Shown: positions 20,794 to 30,744 of the stretch, in pieces
How the letters are laid out: each line of letters opens with the position of its first letter
How positions within the stretch are numbered: position 1 is the stretch's first letter
Source: Isosphaeraceae bacterium
GTDB taxonomy: Bacteria; Planctomycetota; Planctomycetia; Isosphaerales; Isosphaeraceae
Length of the DNA: 64,000 nt
Reading direction: 5' to 3'
NCBI GenBank assembly: GCA_021324445.1
Contig: JAJPJC010000398.1
Coordinates: 1-64,000, forward strand
Made by a program: the position numbers and the translations under genes
The notes under the pieces: generated by a model
What the model saw: only the letters and a program-made list of their open reading frames with translations
What the model was told of the DNA's origin: nothing
The model's database searches: none

Positions 20794-22454
20794 GTGCGGT
20801 GGCGGTCGAGTTCCAAGAACGGGAAGATTATCTCCAGGAATACACGCTGAAATCCTGGCTCTTGACCACGGATCACAAGCGGATCGGGCTGTTGTACATG
20901 GCCACGATCACGCTCTTTTTCTTCATCGGGGGCGCGACGGCCACGGTGATGCGGCTCGAGCTGATGACGCCGCAAGGCGACGTCCTGTACTCCCCGGACG
21001 CGTATAACCGCCTCTTCACCATGCACGGCGTGGTCATGATCTTCTTCTTCCTGGTGCCGTCGATCCCGGCCGTGCTGGGGAATTTCCTGATCCCGATCAT
21101 GATCGGTGCCCGCGACCTGGCCTTCCCGATCCTCAACCTCCTGAGCTGGTACATCCTGATGATCGGGGGCGCGATCGCGCTGTGGATCCTCATCTTCGGC
21201 GGGATCGACACCGGCTGGACCTTCTACACGCCGTTCAGCACGATGTTCTCGAACACGATGGTTGTGCCGGCGGCGGCGGCCGTATTCATCACCGGGTTCT
21301 CCTCGATCCTGACCGGGCTGAACTTCATCGTGACGATCCACACGATGCGAGCGCCGGGGATGACCTGGTTCCGGCTGCCGCTGTTCGTCTGGGCGATCTA
21401 CGCGACCAGCCTGATCCAGGTGCTGGCGACCCCGGTGGTTGCCATCGCCATCGCCCTGGTGGCCGTGGAGCGCGTGCTGCGCGTGGGCGTCTTCGACCCG
21501 GCCCTCGGAGGCGACCCGATCCTGTTTCAGCACCTGTTCTGGTTCTACTCGCACCCCGTGGTTTACATCATGGTCCTGCCCGGCATGGGCGTTGTCGCCG
21601 AGATCGTCCCATGCTTCTCGCGGCGGCCGATCTTCGGCTACAGGTTCATCGCCTTTTCCAGCATCGCCATCGCGGTCCTGGGCTTCCTGGTCTGGGGCCA
21701 CCACATGTTCGTTTCGGGCCAGTCGATGTATGCGGGCATGATCTTTTCGATGCTCAGTTATCTGATTGCAATTCCCTCGGCGATCAAGGTCTTCAACTGG
21801 ACGGCCACCCTGTACAAGGGGTCGGTGCGGCTGGACACGCCGATGCTCTATGCCCTGGGGTTCATCGGGCTGTTCACGCTCGGTGGGCTGACCGGGTTGA
21901 TGCTGGCCTCGCTGGCGATCGATGTTCACGTGCACGACACCTACTTCGTGGTGGCCCATTTCCACTACATCATGGTGGGCGGTGCGGTGATGGCCTACCT
22001 GGGGGGGATCCACTTCTGGTGGCCCAAGATGAGTGGGCGGATGTACAACGAGCTGCTGGGCAAGCTCTCGGCCTTGATCGTCTTCATCGGCTTCAACCTG
22101 ACGTTTTTCCCCCAGTTCGTGCTCGGCTACCTGGGGATGCCGCGGCGCTATTACGAATACCCCCCCGAATTCCAGGTGCTGAACGTGATGTCGACGGCCG
22201 GCGCATCGATCCTGGCGGTCGGGTACGTGTTGCCGCTGGTCTATCTGTTGCTGTCGCTGCGCAACCCGCCGGACGCCGGCCCGAACCCGTGGCGGGCCAC
22301 GGGACTGGAGTGGCAAACCACTTCGCCGCCCCCCGTGCACAACTTCGACGAGCCCCCCGTCGTGATGGAAGACCCCTACGCCTACTCACCCGAAGCAGCC
22401 GAGGCCCTCGATGACAATGGAACCGGTGACGGCGGATCGACGCTCCGCAGGTAA
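20790..22454 (+). CDS. coxA: haem-copper oxidase subunit I, A2 type
   Basis: The catalytic subunit, 554 residues and about 12 helices, reducing oxygen at the haem a3-CuB site and pumping protons. Haem ligands are in [11 protein letters not shown] near the start and in [14 protein letters not shown]. CuB ligands are HPVVY in [16 protein letters not shown] and the HH of WGHHMF. The YSHP in place of the A1-type GHPE means the usual D-channel glutamate is absent, as in the A2 subtype common in caa3 oxidases. It is coupled to coxB by ATGA and overlaps coxC by 44 nt. Confidence 0.96.
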   Translation: MSAVAVEFQEREDYLQEYTLKSWLLTTDHKRIGLLYMATITLFFFIGGATATVMRLELMTPQGDVLYSPDAYNRLFTMHGVVMIFFFLVPSIPAVLGNFLIPIMIGARDLAFPILNLLSWYILMIGGAIALWILIFGGIDTGWTFYTPFSTMFSNTMVVPAAAAVFITGFSSILTGLNFIVTIHTMRAPGMTWFRLPLFVWAIYATSLIQVLATPVVAIAIALVAVERVLRVGVFDPALGGDPILFQHLFWFYSHPVVYIMVLPGMGVVAEIVPCFSRRPIFGYRFIAFSSIAIAVLGFLVWGHHMFVSGQSMYAGMIFSMLSYLIAIPSAIKVFNWTATLYKGSVRLDTPMLYALGFIGLFTLGGLTGLMLASLAIDVHVHDTYFVVAHFHYIMVGGAVMAYLGGIHFWWPKMSGRMYNELLGKLSALIVFIGFNLTFFPQFVLGYLGMPRRYYEYPPEFQVLNVMSTAGASILAVGYVLPLVYLLLSLRNPPDAGPNPWRATGLEWQTTSPPPVHNFDEPPVVMEDPYAYSPEAAEALDDNGTGDGGSTLRR

Positions 22455-23139
22455 GCCGATCGCGGCCGAGGATGAACCGATCCTGGAGGTGCAGTTCGAC
22501 GACCTCGAGCAGCAGCACGAGGCGTCGATGCTGGGCATGTGGCTGTTCCTGGCGACCGAGGTGCTGTTCTTCGGCGGTCTGATCACGTCCTACGCGGTCT
22601 ACCGCTCGACGTCGCCGCGGGAAGTCGCCCTGGCCAGCCACCACATGAAGGTCGGCCTGGGGTGCCTCAACACGGTGATCCTCCTGGGCAGTAGCTTGAC
22701 CATGGCCCTGGCCGTCCGCGCGTCCCAGTTGCGCGCCCACCGCGACCTGCTCTGGTGGCTGGGAGGGACCATGGTCCTGGGGACACTCTTCCTCGGCGTC
22801 AAGGCGATCGAGTACACCGCCGAGTATCAGGAAAATCTGGTCCCTGGCTGGAACTTTCAGATCCCGGAAGAGAACCGCGCCACGATCGAACAGGAACAAC
22901 TGAACCCGGGGCGGTTCCAGATGTTCTTCGTCCTCTACTTCTTCATGACGGGCCTGCACGCCATCCACCTGATCATCGGCATTGCCCTGGTGGGCGTGAT
23001 GGCCTACCTCTCGTGGCGCCGATGGTTCTCGGGAGGAGGCGCCACGCAGATCGAGGTGACCGGTCTTTACTGGCACTTCATCGACATCGTCTGGGTCTTC
23101 CTCTATCCCTTGCTTTACCTGATCGACGTACACTCATGA
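22411..23139 (+). CDS. coxC: cytochrome c oxidase subunit III
   Basis: A 242-residue subunit III with about five hydrophobic helices, starting with [18 protein letters not shown] (about 40-57), a typical family entry. [19 protein letters not shown] and [18 protein letters not shown] are the characteristic later helices. It supports the stability and proton uptake of subunit I. The start at 22411 lies inside coxA (44-nt overlap); another ATG at 22417 is equally possible. The end overlaps coxD by an ATGA at 23136. Confidence 0.93.
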   Translation: MTMEPVTADRRSAGKPIAAEDEPILEVQFDDLEQQHEASMLGMWLFLATEVLFFGGLITSYAVYRSTSPREVALASHHMKVGLGCLNTVILLGSSLTMALAVRASQLRAHRDLLWWLGGTMVLGTLFLGVKAIEYTAEYQENLVPGWNFQIPEENRATIEQEQLNPGRFQMFFVLYFFMTGLHAIHLIIGIALVGVMAYLSWRRWFSGGGATQIEVTGLYWHFIDIVWVFLYPLLYLIDVHS

Positions 23140-23435
23140 GCCACCACATCATGCCGGTCTGGACCCTCGTCCGGATCTTCATCATCTTGCTGGTCCTCCT
23201 GTTCGCGACCGTCGGGGGCGCGTACTTGCCCTTAGGTCCCTTACATTTCCCGGTCGCCATGACGATCGCCGTGGCCAAGGCCGTGCTGATCGTCCTGTTC
23301 TTCATGCACCTCCTGTACAGCCACCGCCTCATGATGGTCGTCTCCGTGGCCGGGTTCCTCTGGCTGGCGATCATGGTCGCGCTGACGTTGAGCGACTACC
23401 AGTCGCGGGACTGGCTCAAGATCCCGGGGAAGTGA
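23136..23435 (+). CDS. coxD: cytochrome c oxidase subunit IV
   Basis: A 99-residue membrane protein of the bacterial subunit IV family with three hydrophobic stretches (about 8-28, 34-58, 63-83). The middle one includes VAKAVLIVLFFMHLLYSH, a family hallmark. It closes the coxBACD block, overlapping coxC by ATGA. The next gene starts about 100 nt later and is unrelated in function, so the respiratory operon probably ends here. Confidence 0.88.
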   Translation: MSHHIMPVWTLVRIFIILLVLLFATVGGAYLPLGPLHFPVAMTIAVAKAVLIVLFFMHLLYSHRLMMVVSVAGFLWLAIMVALTLSDYQSRDWLKIPGK

Positions 23436-23541
23436 TCGAGTGTGCGACGTCGAACCAGGTCGTTGCAAGTTCGCCAGCGTCGTGTCAGACTCGGGGCCAG
23501 AGGTGAACTCTCTCGCCGGCGTCCGAGATCCTGGAGTCCCG

Positions 23542-25548
23542 ATGCGCCAGATGCTGCTCCTCGCGCTGATCGTAGGATCGTCTGTCCCTGTCCGCGCGCA
23601 ATCCCAATCGCCGCCACGGCCCGGTGCCGGCGGCAGGGTCAACCAGTTGAAGGTCCTCTCCGACAAGATCGACGACGTGACGACGATCGAGAACATCGTG
23701 AAGTCGTTCGTCAAGCCGGGGCTGAGCGACCAGGAGCGGGCCAAGGCGCTCTGGACGGCGATCGTCAAGTACCGGCACCAGACGGCGCCTCCGAACGAGT
23801 ACCTGGCGGGCGACTGGGAGGCCCACGACCCGGTGAAGATCTTCAACGTCTACGGCTATTGCATGTGCTGCTGCTGCTCGGCCCTGGTCGAGGCCCTCAA
23901 CCGCGAGGACGGCCGCGAGGCGCGCGGGCGGATCCTGAACGGCCACAGCGTCCCCGAGGTCCGCTATCGCAACGGCTGGCACATGTTCGACGGCTCGCTG
24001 ATCACGATCTTTCCTCGCCCGCGTGACGGCGTCGCGGCTTCGGTCGACGAGATCGCGGCGGCCGTCGCCGACTGGTACGCCCGGCACCCGGATTGTCACA
24101 AGAATGGCGAGAAGCTCTTCCAGTTGATGCGCAAGGACGGCTGGATGGGCTGGAAGGCCGAGGGTCCGCGCCTGCTGGCACACTGCCCCTATTACCGGGG
24201 GGGCTATCTCCCCGCCCGGACGCATGGCTGGGACGCGACCATGGTTGAGTACGACCGCAAGAGCGAGGTCTACGAGTACGGCTACCACGTCGGCCACCAC
24301 GCCTTGTTCTCGCTCCGGCCGGGCGAGTCGTTCGTCCGCGAGGCCGGCAACCGCGGCCTGCACGTGAACATGGAGGTCGACCCGAGCTGGGAAGTGCTGA
24401 AGGCCCGGGCTCCCGAGAATGACCTGGTCTACCTCAAGGAGTTCTTCCCCGGCTACCGCGGCGGCGTCGTCGCCAACGGCGTGCACCGGTACGCGCCTGA
24501 TGTGGCCGCCGGTGACCTCGCGCGCGGCGCCGAGGTGTTTGAGAACCTCACCGTCGGAGGGCCGGAGCTCCGCGTCAAGGATCGCGGCCGACCCGGCGTG
24601 GCGGTCGTACCGCTGGTGTCGCCGTACGTCTATCTCAGGGGGAAGCTCCGACTGAATGCGACCGGCCACTCGGCGGCGGATCGTGTGAGCGTGTCCCTCT
24701 CGACGAACAACGGCCGATCCTTCGCGCCGATCGATTCCACGGCGGTCGAACGGCCGACCGAACTCAAGCTCGACCTGAAGGACACGGTCCTCCGCCGCTA
24801 TGCCTACTGGCTCCGAGTCGAGTTGACCGGCGGCGCGGGACTGACCGCCTTCGAGGTCGAAAACGACTTCCAGCACGCCCCGCGCACGCTCCCCTGGCTC
24901 GGCCGGGGGAAGAACACGATCACGGTCGCCGCCGACGGCGACCCGACGATCGCCACGCGGTCGATCGCCTGCCGGATCACGCCCGATCCCGCGTTCACCA
25001 AGAATGAGACGAGCACCACGATGGGCGTCCGCTTCGAGAACGTCGACCTGCGCCACGACGCCTGCTGGTGGACGGGCGGGACCGGCGTCATGACCGTCCC
25101 GGTCGACGTCCCCGGCGACCTGGTGGGGCTGGGCTTCAGCGCCCAGATCCGGGCGCGCGGCGAGAAGGACCTGGTCCGCGTCGCCGCCAGCACCGACGGC
25201 GGCAAGACCTGGCGCGAGGTCGCCGTGATGCGCGGGCCGACCCAGGGCCGGACCGAGCATATCCGCGTCCCGAAGTGGCCGGCCGGTGTCCGGAAGGTCC
25301 TGCTCCGATTCGAGCTGACCGGCACCAATACGATCGGCGTGCAGAACTTCCGGGTCGACGCCGACTACCGCGATCCGCTGGCCACGAGGACCACTCGGCC
25401 TTTCCGGGTCGTGCATCGCTGGAAGGAAGGCGGTCGCGAGCGATCCCACGCCGAGACGATCACCCGGTTGCCAGCCAGCTACATCATCCAGGCCGGCGCC
25501 GAGCCCGAGATGGTGTCGGTCACGTATGAGATGGCCTCAGGCCGATAA
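23542..25548 (+). CDS. exported transglutaminase-like domain protein
   Basis: A 668-residue protein with a signal peptide (QMLLLALIVGSSVPVRAQ) when started at ATG 23542, which follows CTGGAG; the open frame extends upstream to 23440 without one. An N-terminal domain has a possible transglutaminase/protease triad: a cysteine in YGYCMCCCCSALVEAL (about residues 110-125), His in NGHSVPEV and Asp in HMFDGSL. The remaining 450 residues look like beta-sandwich modules. The run of five cysteines in six residues is unusual. The substrate and cross-linking or protease activity are unknown. It lies between the oxidase operon and a glucuronidase-like gene. Confidence 0.6.
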   Translation: MRQMLLLALIVGSSVPVRAQSQSPPRPGAGGRVNQLKVLSDKIDDVTTIENIVKSFVKPGLSDQERAKALWTAIVKYRHQTAPPNEYLAGDWEAHDPVKIFNVYGYCMCCCCSALVEALNREDGREARGRILNGHSVPEVRYRNGWHMFDGSLITIFPRPRDGVAASVDEIAAAVADWYARHPDCHKNGEKLFQLMRKDGWMGWKAEGPRLLAHCPYYRGGYLPARTHGWDATMVEYDRKSEVYEYGYHVGHHALFSLRPGESFVREAGNRGLHVNMEVDPSWEVLKARAPENDLVYLKEFFPGYRGGVVANGVHRYAPDVAAGDLARGAEVFENLTVGGPELRVKDRGRPGVAVVPLVSPYVYLRGKLRLNATGHSAADRVSVSLSTNNGRSFAPIDSTAVERPTELKLDLKDTVLRRYAYWLRVELTGGAGLTAFEVENDFQHAPRTLPWLGRGKNTITVAADGDPTIATRSIACRITPDPAFTKNETSTTMGVRFENVDLRHDACWWTGGTGVMTVPVDVPGDLVGLGFSAQIRARGEKDLVRVAASTDGGKTWREVAVMRGPTQGRTEHIRVPKWPAGVRKVLLRFELTGTNTIGVQNFRVDADYRDPLATRTTRPFRVVHRWKEGGRERSHAETITRLPASYIIQAGAEPEMVSVTYEMASGR

Positions 25549-25642
25549 ATCCGGCTCAACCATCGCATCCGCCGGGCCGATCCGGTCGCCTCAGTCAGTT
25601 TGTCCCGCTCGATCACTCGCGATAAGTCGGAAAGGTGCCGTG

Positions 25643-28102
25643 ATGAACGCCACGAAGTCGATCGCCTCGCCGGGGTTCCGAGGCTGCGGTTCCTGGGTGG
25701 TCCTCGGGATTGGCCTGGTCGCGCTGGGCTGGTCTCTGGACGCAATCGCGGCTGCGGCGGACGGCCAGCCAGCAAGGCTCGACCTGCGCCGGGCCGTGGT
25801 CGTGGCGCCGCCGGGCCTCTCGGGGCCAGAGCGAAAGGCCGTCACCATGCTGGTCGAGGAAGTGGCGCGGCGGAGCCGCCTGGATTGGGAAGTCCGCTCG
25901 AGCTGGCCCGAGGGGGCGGCCCGCCCCGTGGTCCTGGTCGGTTCGGTGGCTGCCGTCACGCCGATGGCTTCCCGGCTGGCCGGGGTGCCGGAGGCCGCCG
26001 CGGTTGCGGGTCGACCCGAGGGATTCCGGATCTGGACGCAGGAACATGGGCCCGCCGTCATCGTGCTGGGCAATGACGCGCGCGGTGTGCTCTTCGGCGT
26101 CGGACGATTGCTGCGCGAGCTGCGCATGGAGCGCGATCGCGTCGGGCTCCCCGCGGCCTTCCAGATCGCCAGTGCCCCGCGCTATCCGGTCCGCGGCCAC
26201 CAGATGGGCTATCGCCCCAAGACCAACTCCTATGACGGCTGGGACATCCCCCAGTGGGAGCAGGCCATCCGCGACCTGGCGGTCTTCGGCACCAACATCG
26301 TGGAATTGATCCCGCCCCGGTCGGACGATGCGCCCGACAGCCCGCACTTCCCGCGCCCGCCCATGGAGATGATGATCACCCTGTCGCGGCTCCTCGACGA
26401 GTATGGCCTCGACGTGGGTATCTGGTATCCGGCGATCGAAGGCGATTATGGTGATTCCCACGTCGTGCAGGCGACATTGGCGGCCTGGGATGACGTGTTC
26501 CGGAAGCTGCCGCGAGTCGACGCGGTCTTTGTCCCGGGCGGCGATCCCGGTCATTCCCGGCCGCGCGACCTGATGCCGTTCCTCGAGCGCGCGGCGGAAG
26601 TCCTGCACCGGTCGCACCCCAAGGCCGGGATCTGGGTGTCGACCCAGGGTTTCGACCGGTCCTGGCACGAGGAGTTCGTGGCGATCGTCCGGACCCGGCC
26701 GCCCTGGCTGAGCGGGCTGGTCTATGGACCGCATACCCGCGCCGATCTTGACGCCCTCCGCGCCGCGCTGCCCGAGCACACTCCCATTCGCCTCTATCCG
26801 GACATCACCCACACGATCAAGTGCCAGTTCCCGGTCGCCGATTGGGACCTGGCCTTCTACCTGACCGAGGGGCGCGAGCCGATCAATCCCCGTCCCGAGG
26901 CCTACCGGACGATCGTCCGGGCGATGGTGCCGGAGACAATCGGCTTCGTGAGTTATTCGGAAGGGTGCAACGACGACGTGAACAAGGTCGTCTGGTCGTG
27001 CCTGGGCTGGGACCCGGACGCGCGCACGATCGACATCCTGAGGGAGTACAGCCGGTACTTCCTGGGCGCGCGCTGGGCGGACCGCTTCGCGCAGGGCTTG
27101 CTGGCCCTGGAACGGAACTGGGAGGGGCCTCTGCTGGGCAATCCCGCGATCGACGTGACGCTCCAGCAATTCCAGGACATGGAGCAGGCTGCCAACCCGC
27201 GGGAGCGCGCCAACTGGCGGTTTCAGCAAGCCCTCTATCGCGCCTACTACGATGGCTATCTCAAGGACCGCCTGAGATACGAGACCGGGCTGGAGGAGCG
27301 CGCCCTGGAGACGCTCGGTCGCGCCCGAGAGCTGGGCTCGATCCTGGCCATGGACCGCGCGGAAACCCTGCTCGACCGGGCCGTGACCGACCCGATCGCG
27401 ACGGCCCGGCGCGCTCGCGTCGGCGAGCTGGCCGCCGCCCTGTTTCAGAGCATCCACATGCAACTGAGCGTGACGCGCTATCAGGCCATCGGCGAGGAGC
27501 GGGGCGCGAACCTCGACGCGATCGACGCGCCCCTGAACAACCGGGTCTGGCTGAAACAGCGGTTCGCGGCGATCCGCGCGCTGCCCAGCGAGCCCGATCG
27601 GCTGGCCGCCCTGGCGGCGATGGTCCGCCGCGCCGACCCGGGTCCTGGGGGATTCTACGACGCTCCCGGCGACCCGCGGCGGCGCCCGCACCTCGTCCCG
27701 GGTCCGGGGCTCCAGCGCGATCCCATGCTCCGCCTCACGCGCATCGGGTTCCACAAGCGCCCCGATTGGCCCTTGTTCTGGTGCCGCTTCGCCGAGAGCC
27801 TCTATGATGCACCCTTGCGAATGCGCTACTCGGACCTCGATCCGGAGGCCGCTTACCGCGTCCGGGTGGTTTATTCGGGTGACCGGTTCGACACGCGGGT
27901 CCGCCTGACCGCCGACGGCCAGGTAGTTCATCCCCTGCTCCCCAAGCCCGATCCGGTCCGCCCCGTCGAGTTCGATGTCCCGCGTGGCGCAACCGCCGAT
28001 GGGACGCTCGAGCTGGTCTGGACCCAGGAGCCAGGGCGCGGCGGCAACGGTCGCGGATGCCAGGTCGCCGAGGTCTGGCTGATCCGGGCGCGGGAGCCCT
28101 GA
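25643..28102 (+). CDS. exported alpha-glucuronidase-like glycoside hydrolase
   Basis: An 819-residue protein with a hydrophobic export segment (WVVLGIGLVALGWSLDAIA) after ATG 25643. Residues 40-170 resemble the N-terminal alpha/beta domain found before GH20 and GH67 catalytic barrels (VVLVGS, GVLFGVGRLLREL). A TIM-barrel-like region follows, with PRYPVRGHQMGYRP, FVPGGDPGHSRPRD and YPDITHTIKCQFP. I cannot name the catalytic pair. A C-terminal beta domain spans about 700-815. The MFS gene begins 13 nt later, so cleavage products could be imported by it. Family assignment is tentative. Confidence 0.6.
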   Translation: MNATKSIASPGFRGCGSWVVLGIGLVALGWSLDAIAAAADGQPARLDLRRAVVVAPPGLSGPERKAVTMLVEEVARRSRLDWEVRSSWPEGAARPVVLVGSVAAVTPMASRLAGVPEAAAVAGRPEGFRIWTQEHGPAVIVLGNDARGVLFGVGRLLRELRMERDRVGLPAAFQIASAPRYPVRGHQMGYRPKTNSYDGWDIPQWEQAIRDLAVFGTNIVELIPPRSDDAPDSPHFPRPPMEMMITLSRLLDEYGLDVGIWYPAIEGDYGDSHVVQATLAAWDDVFRKLPRVDAVFVPGGDPGHSRPRDLMPFLERAAEVLHRSHPKAGIWVSTQGFDRSWHEEFVAIVRTRPPWLSGLVYGPHTRADLDALRAALPEHTPIRLYPDITHTIKCQFPVADWDLAFYLTEGREPINPRPEAYRTIVRAMVPETIGFVSYSEGCNDDVNKVVWSCLGWDPDARTIDILREYSRYFLGARWADRFAQGLLALERNWEGPLLGNPAIDVTLQQFQDMEQAANPRERANWRFQQALYRAYYDGYLKDRLRYETGLEERALETLGRARELGSILAMDRAETLLDRAVTDPIATARRARVGELAAALFQSIHMQLSVTRYQAIGEERGANLDAIDAPLNNRVWLKQRFAAIRALPSEPDRLAALAAMVRRADPGPGGFYDAPGDPRRRPHLVPGPGLQRDPMLRLTRIGFHKRPDWPLFWCRFAESLYDAPLRMRYSDLDPEAAYRVRVVYSGDRFDTRVRLTADGQVVHPLLPKPDPVRPVEFDVPRGATADGTLELVWTQEPGRGGNGRGCQVAEVWLIRAREP

Positions 28103-28115
28103 GCTGGGAGATCCC

Positions 28116-29462
28116 ATGAACGAGCATCGCCTGGATTCGGAATTTGCGACGAGCAGCCTGGAAGCGGGTCTCGACCTGGAACGCCCGACCTGGGTCCGTT
28201 ACCAGGTCCTGGCGGCGGCGTGCATCCTGGCCGTGATCACGTACATCCACCGGGTGGGCTTCGCGACGGCCTCGGCCGAGTTCAAGACCGTGATGGGCCT
28301 GAGCGATACCCACATCGGCTGGCTGATGGCCGCATTCATGATCGGCTACGGCCTCTTCGAGATGCCCTGGGGGCTGCTCGGCGACCGGCTGGGCGTGCGC
28401 AACATCCTGGCGGCCATCATCCTGGGTGGCTCGACGCTCACCGCCGGCTTGGCCCTGGTCGGGCTGTTCCCGCGCGCGGTGCTGCTGGTCGTCGCGGTGT
28501 TGCTGGTGCTGCGCTTCTCCTTCGGGGTCTTCCAGGCGGGGACCTTCCCGGCGATCTCGCGGATGATGGCCGACTGGATGCCGACGACCGAGCGGGGCTC
28601 GGCCCAGGGGGCGGTCTGGATGTCCAGCCGGGTCGGCGGCTTCCTGGCTCCGCTGATCATCGTCGGGCTGTTCCGAGCCATGGGCGACTGGAAGATGCCG
28701 CTGGTGCTGGTCGCCGGCCTGGGCTTCCTCTGGTGTGCGGTGTTCTGGCCGTGGTTCCGCAACCGCCCGGAGGAGATGCCGCAGGTCAATCGGCAGGAGC
28801 GGAAGCGGATCGAAGCCGGCCGGATGGTCCTCTCTCCGCCCAGCCATGGCTCGGTCCCCTGGTCGGGGATGGCGCGGTCGCTGAGCGTCTGGTCCCTCTG
28901 CCTGATGTACGGCTTCCTGGGCTTCAGCGGCAACTTCTACCTGACGCTCTTGCCGACGTACCTGAGGAATCACCGGCACCTCGACGCGGTGACCACGAGC
29001 TGGCTGACGTCGCTGCCATTTGCCTTCGGGGTGGCGGCTTGCTTCGCGGGCGGGTGGTTCTCCGACGCGATCATCCGGCGGTGGGGGAAGCGCTGGGGCC
29101 GCCGGATCGTCGGCGCGACGGGCTTGAGCCTCGCCGGCGCGGCGATTGTGACCGTGCCCTGGGTCGAGAACGTGGTGGCCCTGGGCGTCCTCCTGGTCCT
29201 GACTTTCTTCGGTAACGATCTGGCCATGGCGCCGGCCTGGGCGGCCGCCGCCGACATCGGCGAGCGCCATGCCGGCGTGCTCTCCGGCGCCATGAACATG
29301 ACGGCCAGCTTCCTGGCGGCCGTCGAGGCGTTGCTGCTCTCCCGCCTCCTCGACGCCCATTACCTGGTGGCCCCCTTCGTCATCCTGGCGGGCAGCTACG
29401 CCCTGGGCACCCTGTCCTGGATGGGCGTCGACGTCCGGCGGACGTTGGCGGAGTCCCCGTGA
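28116..29462 (+). CDS. MFS transporter, anion:cation symporter-like
   Basis: A 448-residue major facilitator with about 12 helices. The first loop region has YIHRVGFATASAEFKTVMGL and the GYGLFEMPWGLLGDRLGVR stretch, the pattern of the ACS family that includes hexuronate and phthalate carriers. GGGAG lies upstream. It follows the glucuronidase-like gene by 13 nt, so a sugar-acid substrate such as a uronate is a reasonable guess but not shown. Confidence 0.8.
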   Translation: MNEHRLDSEFATSSLEAGLDLERPTWVRYQVLAAACILAVITYIHRVGFATASAEFKTVMGLSDTHIGWLMAAFMIGYGLFEMPWGLLGDRLGVRNILAAIILGGSTLTAGLALVGLFPRAVLLVVAVLLVLRFSFGVFQAGTFPAISRMMADWMPTTERGSAQGAVWMSSRVGGFLAPLIIVGLFRAMGDWKMPLVLVAGLGFLWCAVFWPWFRNRPEEMPQVNRQERKRIEAGRMVLSPPSHGSVPWSGMARSLSVWSLCLMYGFLGFSGNFYLTLLPTYLRNHRHLDAVTTSWLTSLPFAFGVAACFAGGWFSDAIIRRWGKRWGRRIVGATGLSLAGAAIVTVPWVENVVALGVLLVLTFFGNDLAMAPAWAAAADIGERHAGVLSGAMNMTASFLAAVEALLLSRLLDAHYLVAPFVILAGSYALGTLSWMGVDVRRTLAESP

Positions 29463-29792
29463 TCGGGCGGCCCCAGCCGTTGGTCAGGGACCAATCCAGT
29501 TGCGTCGCCAGCAGGGGCTGCGCATAATGAACACATTCGGCCAGCCCTCGTAGAAGCAGGATAGCCAACCGAGTCCGAGGGCTGCGCGGCTTGCCGTCTC
29601 GCGCCGGGGAACCCCCGCGGCCATCGGCCGGTCCCCTCTTGACCGTGCCACGAAGCTCGGATGCAGGCGGGGATGAGAGCGTCGGTCACGAGACGATCCA
29701 CAAGCCAACGTCGGTCAGGCCCGGCCTGACGCGCATCCATGGTCAGGCGCAAACGCCCGACCGAGTGGGAATCAGCGGAGGATTGCACCGGT
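29463..29792. other. intergenic region
   Basis: A 330-base spacer between the MFS and ABC ATPase genes. It contains the GTCAGGC-type palindrome at 29711-29764 close to the ABC start. No gene with a credible ribosome-binding site is seen. Confidence 0.5.
29711..29764. repeat. GTCAGGC-family repeat, copy 2
   Basis: It contains the 17-base palindrome GTCAGGCCCGGCCTGAC (29715-29731) and then GGTCAGGCG...CGCCCGACC, together forming a larger inverted repeat. It lies about 30 bases before the ABC ATPase start. Confidence 0.6.
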
Positions 29793-30521
29793 ATGTCCAC
29801 GCCCGTCATGATCGAAGCCGATGGGCTCTGCAAACAGTTCGGGTCCTTTCTGGCAGTGCGGGACGTCTCGTTTTCCATCCCCAGGGGACAGGTTGTGGCC
29901 TTCCTCGGCCCCAACGGCGCGGGCAAGACCACCACCATGCGCCTGCTCACCGGTTTCGTCGCACCCACGCATGGGACGGCCCGGATCGCCGGCATCGACG
30001 TCCAGACGGATCGGATCGCCGCGGCCGAACACCTCGGCTACCTGCCCGAGAACGGGCCCCTCTATCCGGACATGACGCCGTTGAGCCTGCTCCACTTCTT
30101 CGGGGAGGCGCGGGGGATGTCCCACGACCGGCTCCGTGACCGCACCGACGCCGTCATCGGGCTGTGCGGTTTGGAATCGGTCGCCCACAAGCCGATCGGC
30201 AAGCTCTCCAAGGGATACCGCCAACGGGTCTCCATGGCCCAAGCCTTATTGCACGACCCCGAGGTCCTGATCATGGACGAGCCCACCAGCGGGCTGGATC
30301 CCAACCAGATTCGCGGCGTCCGCCAGTTGATCCGCGACCTGGGCCGGTCCAAGACCATCATGGTCTCGACCCACATCCTGCAAGAGGTCGAGCCGGTCGC
30401 CGACCGGGTCCTGTTCATCCATGACGGCAAGATTGTCTTCGACGGCGAGCCGGGGCAACTGGCCAGTCGCAACGGCAACCTCGAACAGGCTTTCTACCAT
30501 CTGACCGAGCAGCCGGTCTGA
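29793..30521 (+). CDS. ABC transporter ATP-binding protein, GldA-like
   Basis: A 242-residue ATPase of the ABC-2 exporter type. Walker A is GPNGAGKTT (about 41-49), the signature is LSKGYRQRV (about 136-144), Walker B is LIMDEPTSGLDP and the switch histidine is in VSTHIL. The ATG at 29793 has GCGGAGGA upstream; an alternative ATG is 29808. It precedes a permease/GldG fusion and a DUF4340 gene, the order seen in Gld-like systems. Those systems were named for gliding in Bacteroidetes, but the planctomycete version has no proven role. Confidence 0.88.
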   Translation: MSTPVMIEADGLCKQFGSFLAVRDVSFSIPRGQVVAFLGPNGAGKTTTMRLLTGFVAPTHGTARIAGIDVQTDRIAAAEHLGYLPENGPLYPDMTPLSLLHFFGEARGMSHDRLRDRTDAVIGLCGLESVAHKPIGKLSKGYRQRVSMAQALLHDPEVLIMDEPTSGLDPNQIRGVRQLIRDLGRSKTIMVSTHILQEVEPVADRVLFIHDGKIVFDGEPGQLASRNGNLEQAFYHLTEQPV

Positions 30522-30744
30522 GCCGGCCAGCGCGGTGGACACCCTGCGGCCCGGGACCAGACGGAAACGCGACCCTGGTCGCGGAGGGGGGACCGGAGAC
30601 GATCGACTCGGACTGTTCGGGGAGGGCCGGGGGCGGTGCTCGCGGTGGTGCGATCCGCCCGAGCTGACCCGGATCCGTGGACCAGGGTGCTCCTGCGAAG
30701 GGAGCACGCCCATCATCGAGCACGAGAACGAGAGGATACCTGCG

